Shown here one piece after another: positions 5,309-6,031 of a stretch of DNA of 6,031 nt. Positions within the stretch are counted from its first letter, which is position 1. Every line of letters begins with the position of its first letter. Location of the stretch: assembly GCA_904420055.1 (NCBI GenBank), contig CAJFTV010000113.1, forward strand, positions 1-6,031, read 5' to 3'. The translations under genes and the position numbers were made by a program. The stretch comes from Candidatus Alloscillospira gallinarum (GTDB lineage: Bacteria; Bacillota; Clostridia; Oscillospirales; Oscillospiraceae). Below the pieces are notes generated by a model. The model saw only the letters and a list, made by a program, of their open reading frames with translations. It was not told the DNA's origin and ran no database searches.

Positions 5309-5824
5309 TCAGCAGTGAACATCGCCAAAGTCCTTATATGAGAAAATAGTGTCTATGAAAGATGAAAAAAACGGAACAAATCTATTCTCAGCAATAAGTG
5401 CGAGAATTTCCTCTCTTGACGCCCATTTTACGTCAGCAACCTCCTCGTCCTGCAATACGATTTCCCTCAGGTCAACATCGTGGTGAAGTATAAATATATC
5501 GTCATAGCCACGGCTGAAGGTAATGGAGAGAGAAACTGGTACGCTATCTAAATTCAGGTCAAGGTTAAGTTCCTCTTTTGCCTCACGCATGGCAGCCTCT
5601 GCCGCACTTTCTCCTGCCTGCACACACCCGCTTATAGAAAAGTCCCACAGTCCGGGCCACTTTCCGGTTGTGTCCTGTCTGCGCTGTATAAGCATTTCTC
5701 CTTGAGAATTAAATATGCATATATGTATTACCAGACGGTACTCTCCGCGCTTAAGCTCACCGGGATTTTCTGAAATTCTCCCAGTAAGGCATCTGTTATA
5801 ATCATATATATCGAACTTTTCCAT
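5309..5824 (-). CDS. NUDIX hydrolase, substrate unknown
   Basis: NUDIX enzymes hydrolyse nucleoside-diphosphate-linked compounds using divalent metal. This 171-residue protein has the NUDIX box at residues 66-88: G66-x5-E72-x7-R80-E81-x2-E84-E85, then L86-N87-L88. The catalytic Glu residues are intact, but the last conserved glycine (EExGU) is replaced by Asn87. Before the box, WPGLWDFSISGCV (56-68) resembles the segment of isopentenyl-diphosphate isomerase and YfcD-like members. I cannot tell whether it is an isomerase-like or a house-cleaning enzyme. No signal peptide is seen. The ATG (5822-5824) has GGAGG (5830-5834, minus strand) 5 nt upstream and its own promoter. It lies downstream of hppA in the same direction and converges on tsf. 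No neighbour suggests its substrate. Confidence 0.9.
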   Translation of the reverse strand: MEKFDIYDYNRCLTGRISENPGELKRGEYRLVIHICIFNSQGEMLIQRRQDTTGKWPGLWDFSISGCVQAGESAAEAAMREAKEELNLDLNLDSVPVSLSITFSRGYDDIFILHHDVDLREIVLQDEEVADVKWASREEILALIAENRFVPFFSSFIDTIFSYKDFGDVHC

Positions 5825-5866
5825 TGTATCCTCCGATAATACTTTAAATAACTCGGCTAAGATGTA

Positions 5867-5895
5867 ATTTTATCACAGGAAGACTGGCACGTCAA
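5867..5895 (-). promoter_or_regulatory. Housekeeping promoter for the NUDIX gene
   Basis: On the minus strand, TTGACG (5890-5895) and TAAAAT (5867-5872) are separated by exactly 17 nt, and each matches consensus at 5 of 6 positions. Initiation is expected near 5859-5861, about 35 nt before the ATG. The -35 box lies just past the U-rich tail of the upstream terminator, so the gene is cleanly separated as its own transcription unit. Confidence 0.75.
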
Positions 5896-5901
5896 ACAAA
5901 G

Positions 5902-5938
5902 AAAAACGGGAGATATCCCAGATGGAATATCTCCCGTT
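5902..5938 (-). terminator. Intrinsic terminator after the membrane pyrophosphatase gene
   Basis: A perfect 12-bp inverted repeat (arms 5905-5916 and 5927-5938, sequence AACGGGAGATAT and its complement) encloses a 10-nt loop. On the minus strand it is followed by TTTTTCTTTGTTT, a clear U-rich tract that starts within the stem base. It begins 16 nt after the stop codon of the gene to its right. Confidence 0.92.
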
Positions 5939-5954
5939 AAAAGCTTGTCCTAAA

Positions 5955-6031
5955 TTACAGAATTGAGAATGTTGTAATAAGACCAACAAATACGATTGAA
6001 ACAGTGGATACCAGCTTTATAAGGATATTCA
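5955..6031 (-). CDS. hppA: C-terminal end of an ion-pumping membrane pyrophosphatase, cut by the window edge
   Basis: Only the last 24 codons and a TAA stop (5955-5957) are in the window; the two bases before them fit an ATG codon. The tail reads NILIKLVSTVSIVFVGLI followed by a short hydrophobic end. This is a single transmembrane helix and closely resembles the family ending (GPSxNILIKLMxIVSLVF) of HppA pyrophosphatases. These large membrane proteins couple pyrophosphate hydrolysis to pumping of Na+ or H+. The catalytic loops and the residues that distinguish Na+ from H+ pumps or show potassium dependence lie outside the window, so the ion cannot be named. A strong terminator follows 16 nt downstream. 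The call rests on a short but distinctive match recalled from memory. Confidence 0.75.
   Translation of the reverse strand, partial: NILIKLVSTVSIVFVGLITTFSIL

Overview
The window is ordinary core chromosome from a Gram-positive, probably endospore-forming member of the Clostridia. I infer this from the gene order ylxM-ffh-rpsP-khpA-rimM-trmD, a YlmC/YmxH-type PRC-barrel gene, strong AGGAGG-type ribosome binding sites, consensus housekeeping (sigma-A-like) promoters, and the C-terminus of what looks like a membrane pyrophosphatase. The genus cannot be read from the sequence. I see no mobile element, CRISPR array, tRNA, rRNA or prophage, and codon use looks even across the genes by eye.

Left block (1-2993, minus strand): one compact operon for co-translational protein targeting, ribosome assembly and tRNA modification. 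Transcription runs right to left from a TTGACT-17-TACACT promoter at 2965-2993. It passes through ylxM (HTH partner of SRP), ffh (SRP54 GTPase), rpsP (S16), khpA (KH-domain RNA-binding protein), rimM (30S maturation factor) and the first 52 codons of trmD (tRNA m1G37 methyltransferase), which runs off the left edge. Gaps range from 69 nt down to 1 nt. Both rimM and trmD begin one base after the preceding stop (TGA-N-ATG).

Middle (2994-5257, plus strand): a divergent YlmC/YmxH PRC-barrel gene, then a strong promoter (TTGATT-17-TATAAT), a leader of about 97 nt that can fold as a three-way junction, rpsB (S2) and tsf (EF-Ts). The rpsB stop and tsf start overlap as TAATG. A strong intrinsic terminator follows. 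Both operons supply the translation machinery: S2, S16 and the assembly factor RimM belong to the 30S subunit, EF-Ts recycles EF-Tu, TrmD protects reading frame, and Ffh/YlxM target nascent chains.

Right block (5258-6031, minus strand): a NUDIX hydrolase gene with its own near-consensus promoter. Upstream of it are the last 24 codons of a gene read as hppA (ion-pumping membrane pyrophosphatase), ended by a 12-bp stem terminator.

I found no new multi-gene system. The points most worth a second look are the structured rpsB leader with competing pairings that could reach the rpsB ribosome binding site, the two palindromes at the ylxM promoter, and the tight translational coupling at several junctions.
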